Shown: positions 5,837-7,105 of the stretch, piece by piece
How positions within the stretch are numbered: position 1 is the stretch's first letter
Layout: the number at the start of each line of letters is the position of its first letter
Program-made: the position numbers and the translations under genes
DNA from: an uncultured bacterium
Lineage (GTDB): Bacteria; Bacillota; Clostridia; Oscillospirales; Butyricicoccaceae
DNA: 7,105 bases
Direction of reading: 5' to 3'
Assembly: GCA_905215125.1 (NCBI GenBank)
Contig: CAJMOV010000100.1
Location: 1 to 7,105 of the forward strand
Notes under the pieces: model-generated
What the model was told of the DNA's origin: nothing
Databases searched by the model: none
Seen by the model: the letters and a program-made list of their open reading frames with translations, nothing else

Positions 5837-7105
5837 TCAGGAAGCGCGATAGTACACACTCTTGTCCCCTTCTGGATGCAGGAAGTCGGAGAACTGTGTG
5901 ACACTGATTTTGAATTCCACTTCGATTTCAAAGTTCTTCCCGATATTCACCCGCTCAATGAGCTGCCGCAGGATCATCCTCTTTCCCTCGATACTGCTCC
6001 CCGCATACAGATCGGCCCAAGACATAATCTTGTCATACTCCTTTTGAACAGCAACGGCAGAACTCTCCAGATCAGCCGTTTTTGCTTTAGCCTGTTCCAA
6101 TTCCTGTGCCAGATCCAACAGTTTTTCCGGGTTTCCTCTATCATCTCACCGAGAATATCTGCTCCGAAACTACCAGTCCCGTTGATGGTCTTGATGATTT
6201 CTTTTTTGTAGCTTTCCAGCTCCCGCTCCGTGGCGGCATGGCGCTTCTCCAGATTGGCCACCGAACTGTTTGCCAGTTGAAGTTCCTTCTCACGTTGCTT
6301 TTGAATGAGCTGGCTCCTGGGGGCAGTCTTCATCCGTTCAAAAAGCCGAATAACGATCTTATCAACGACGCCTCCAATTTCTTGCCGGAATAGCCTGTCT
6401 GACCGTCACAGTCCTGCGGATGACGGATCTTGTAGTGGCAGGCGTAGCGGATACGGGTCTCCCGCTTGGACTCACCCTTGGCGCGTCTTCCGCTGCTGGT
6501 GGTCAGCACCAGCTTGGAACCGCAGTGGGCGCAGTAGACCATCCCGGAGAGCAGCGCCTTCCCCTTGGAGTTAAAGGGCACCTCATTGTGGTGCATTGTC
6601 CTGGCCTCCATCAACTCCTGTGCCCGCTCATACAGATCCAGAGGAACGATTTGCAGCTCTGGAAAGATTTCTGAGCGTGTTTCCCCACTGCGCAGGATGC
6701 CTACATACATGATGTTCTTCAGCATTTTGATGATGGTGGTATTGGCGAAGTTGGTTCCCTTTCGATTGAGATAGCCGTTGTGATATAACCACCGGGACAA
6801 CCGCTGTGCGCCGAAGCCCTCATGGACATATTTTTCAAAGATGATGCGCACCACAGCGGCTTCATCCGGGTCAATCAGAATTTCGTTGACTTCATGATTC
6901 TTTTTATTGAAGCGCCCCTGCTTTTCCAGGCGGTATCCATATGGGACAATCCCGCCACGGAACCGCCCCTCCTGCACGATTTGCGACAGGCGGGTCTTTG
7001 TTCGGGCGGAGGTTTTGAGGCTCTCACCGGAGGCCTGCCAATAACGGATGTAGTTCAGCAGTTTGTCGATATGATCATCCATCTTCTGCTGCCCTTCCAT
7101 TGCGC
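5837..7105 (-). pseudogene. Large serine recombinase, C-terminal part, broken by two frameshifts (N-terminus off window)
   Basis: Site-specific recombinase of the large serine family, which integrates or excises mobile elements. The catalytic resolvase domain would lie beyond 7105; the frame is still open there, and the ATG at 7100 is internal to the family (KLLNYIRYWQASGESLKT is mid-protein). In order: the Recombinase DNA-binding domain (TRLSQIVQEGRFRGG, then YGYRLEK and AAVVRIIFEKY), a zinc ribbon with C-x2-C-x27-C-x9-C (CAHC at 6533-6522, then two later Cys), a long charged coiled coil, and a C-terminal tail. Frame is lost near 6366-6375 (after YSGKKLEA; it resumes as VDKIVIRLFERMK) and again near 6122-6135 at a run of five A (resumes as KLLDLAQELEQAK). 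Each equals one missing base. The stop is TGA at 5839-5837. Real decay is likely; sequencing error is possible for the A-run. Confidence 0.85.

Noticed and set aside
5374..5931. A minus-strand open frame of 185 codons across the tetR end, the tRNA and the terminators, containing GPEGIRTLDLSDANRTRSQ.
   Set aside because: That segment is the antisense translation of the tRNA-Ala gene, a well-known source of spurious proteins in databases. The frame also spans two terminators and the 3' end of tetR.
1..7105. CRISPR array, phage-defence cluster or other novel multi-gene system.
   Set aside because: No spaced direct repeats and no unassigned real open frames remain once the importer, regulator, tRNA and recombinase are placed. 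Remaining frames are shadows on opposite or shifted frames.

Overview
The window looks like chromosomal DNA from a low-to-mid G+C Bacillota, most likely a Clostridia-type anaerobe. The evidence is near-perfect AGGAGG ribosome sites on almost every gene, TTG starts, a substrate-binding protein anchored as a lipoprotein, and a large serine recombinase of the type common in gut clostridia. The transporter genes look richer in G+C than the tetR gene and its AT-rich promoter region. The taxon is an inference; no marker gene settles it.

Region 1 (about 1-4744, minus strand) is a five-gene ABC importer operon of the dipeptide/oligopeptide/nickel (PepT) class. In transcription order it holds a DppB-type permease, a DppC-type permease, a family 5 solute-binding lipoprotein, a DppD/OppD-type ATPase, and a DppF/OppF-type ATPase that runs off the left edge. 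Gene gaps are 14, 23 and 51 nt, then a 4-nt overlap, so this is one transcription unit. Both ATPases start at TTG. The 51-nt gap after the binding-protein gene holds a G+C-rich hairpin, which may help set binding protein above ATPase. The binding protein captures a peptide-like ligand outside the membrane, the two permeases form the channel, and the two ATPases drive transport. The substrate cannot be told from sequence.

Region 2 (4745-4925) is a 181-bp AT-rich divergent promoter region. Facing out from it, on the plus strand, is a TetR-family regulator (4926-5555), a good candidate for local control of the importer. The two outward -10 boxes lie in an exact 14-bp inverted repeat, and a separate 31-bp imperfect palindrome lies between them.

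Region 3 (5556-5830) holds a strong terminator for tetR, then a self-contained tRNA-Ala(CGC) unit with its own consensus promoter, encoded CCA and terminator.

Region 4 (5837-7105, minus strand) is the C-terminal part of a large serine recombinase. It has lost frame twice, each time by the equivalent of one missing base, so it looks like the decaying edge of an integrated element. Its catalytic N-terminal domain lies outside the window.

I see no CRISPR array, rRNA, insertion-sequence ends or clearly new biological system. The best leads are the promoter architecture between tetR and the importer and the broken recombinase beside the tRNA.
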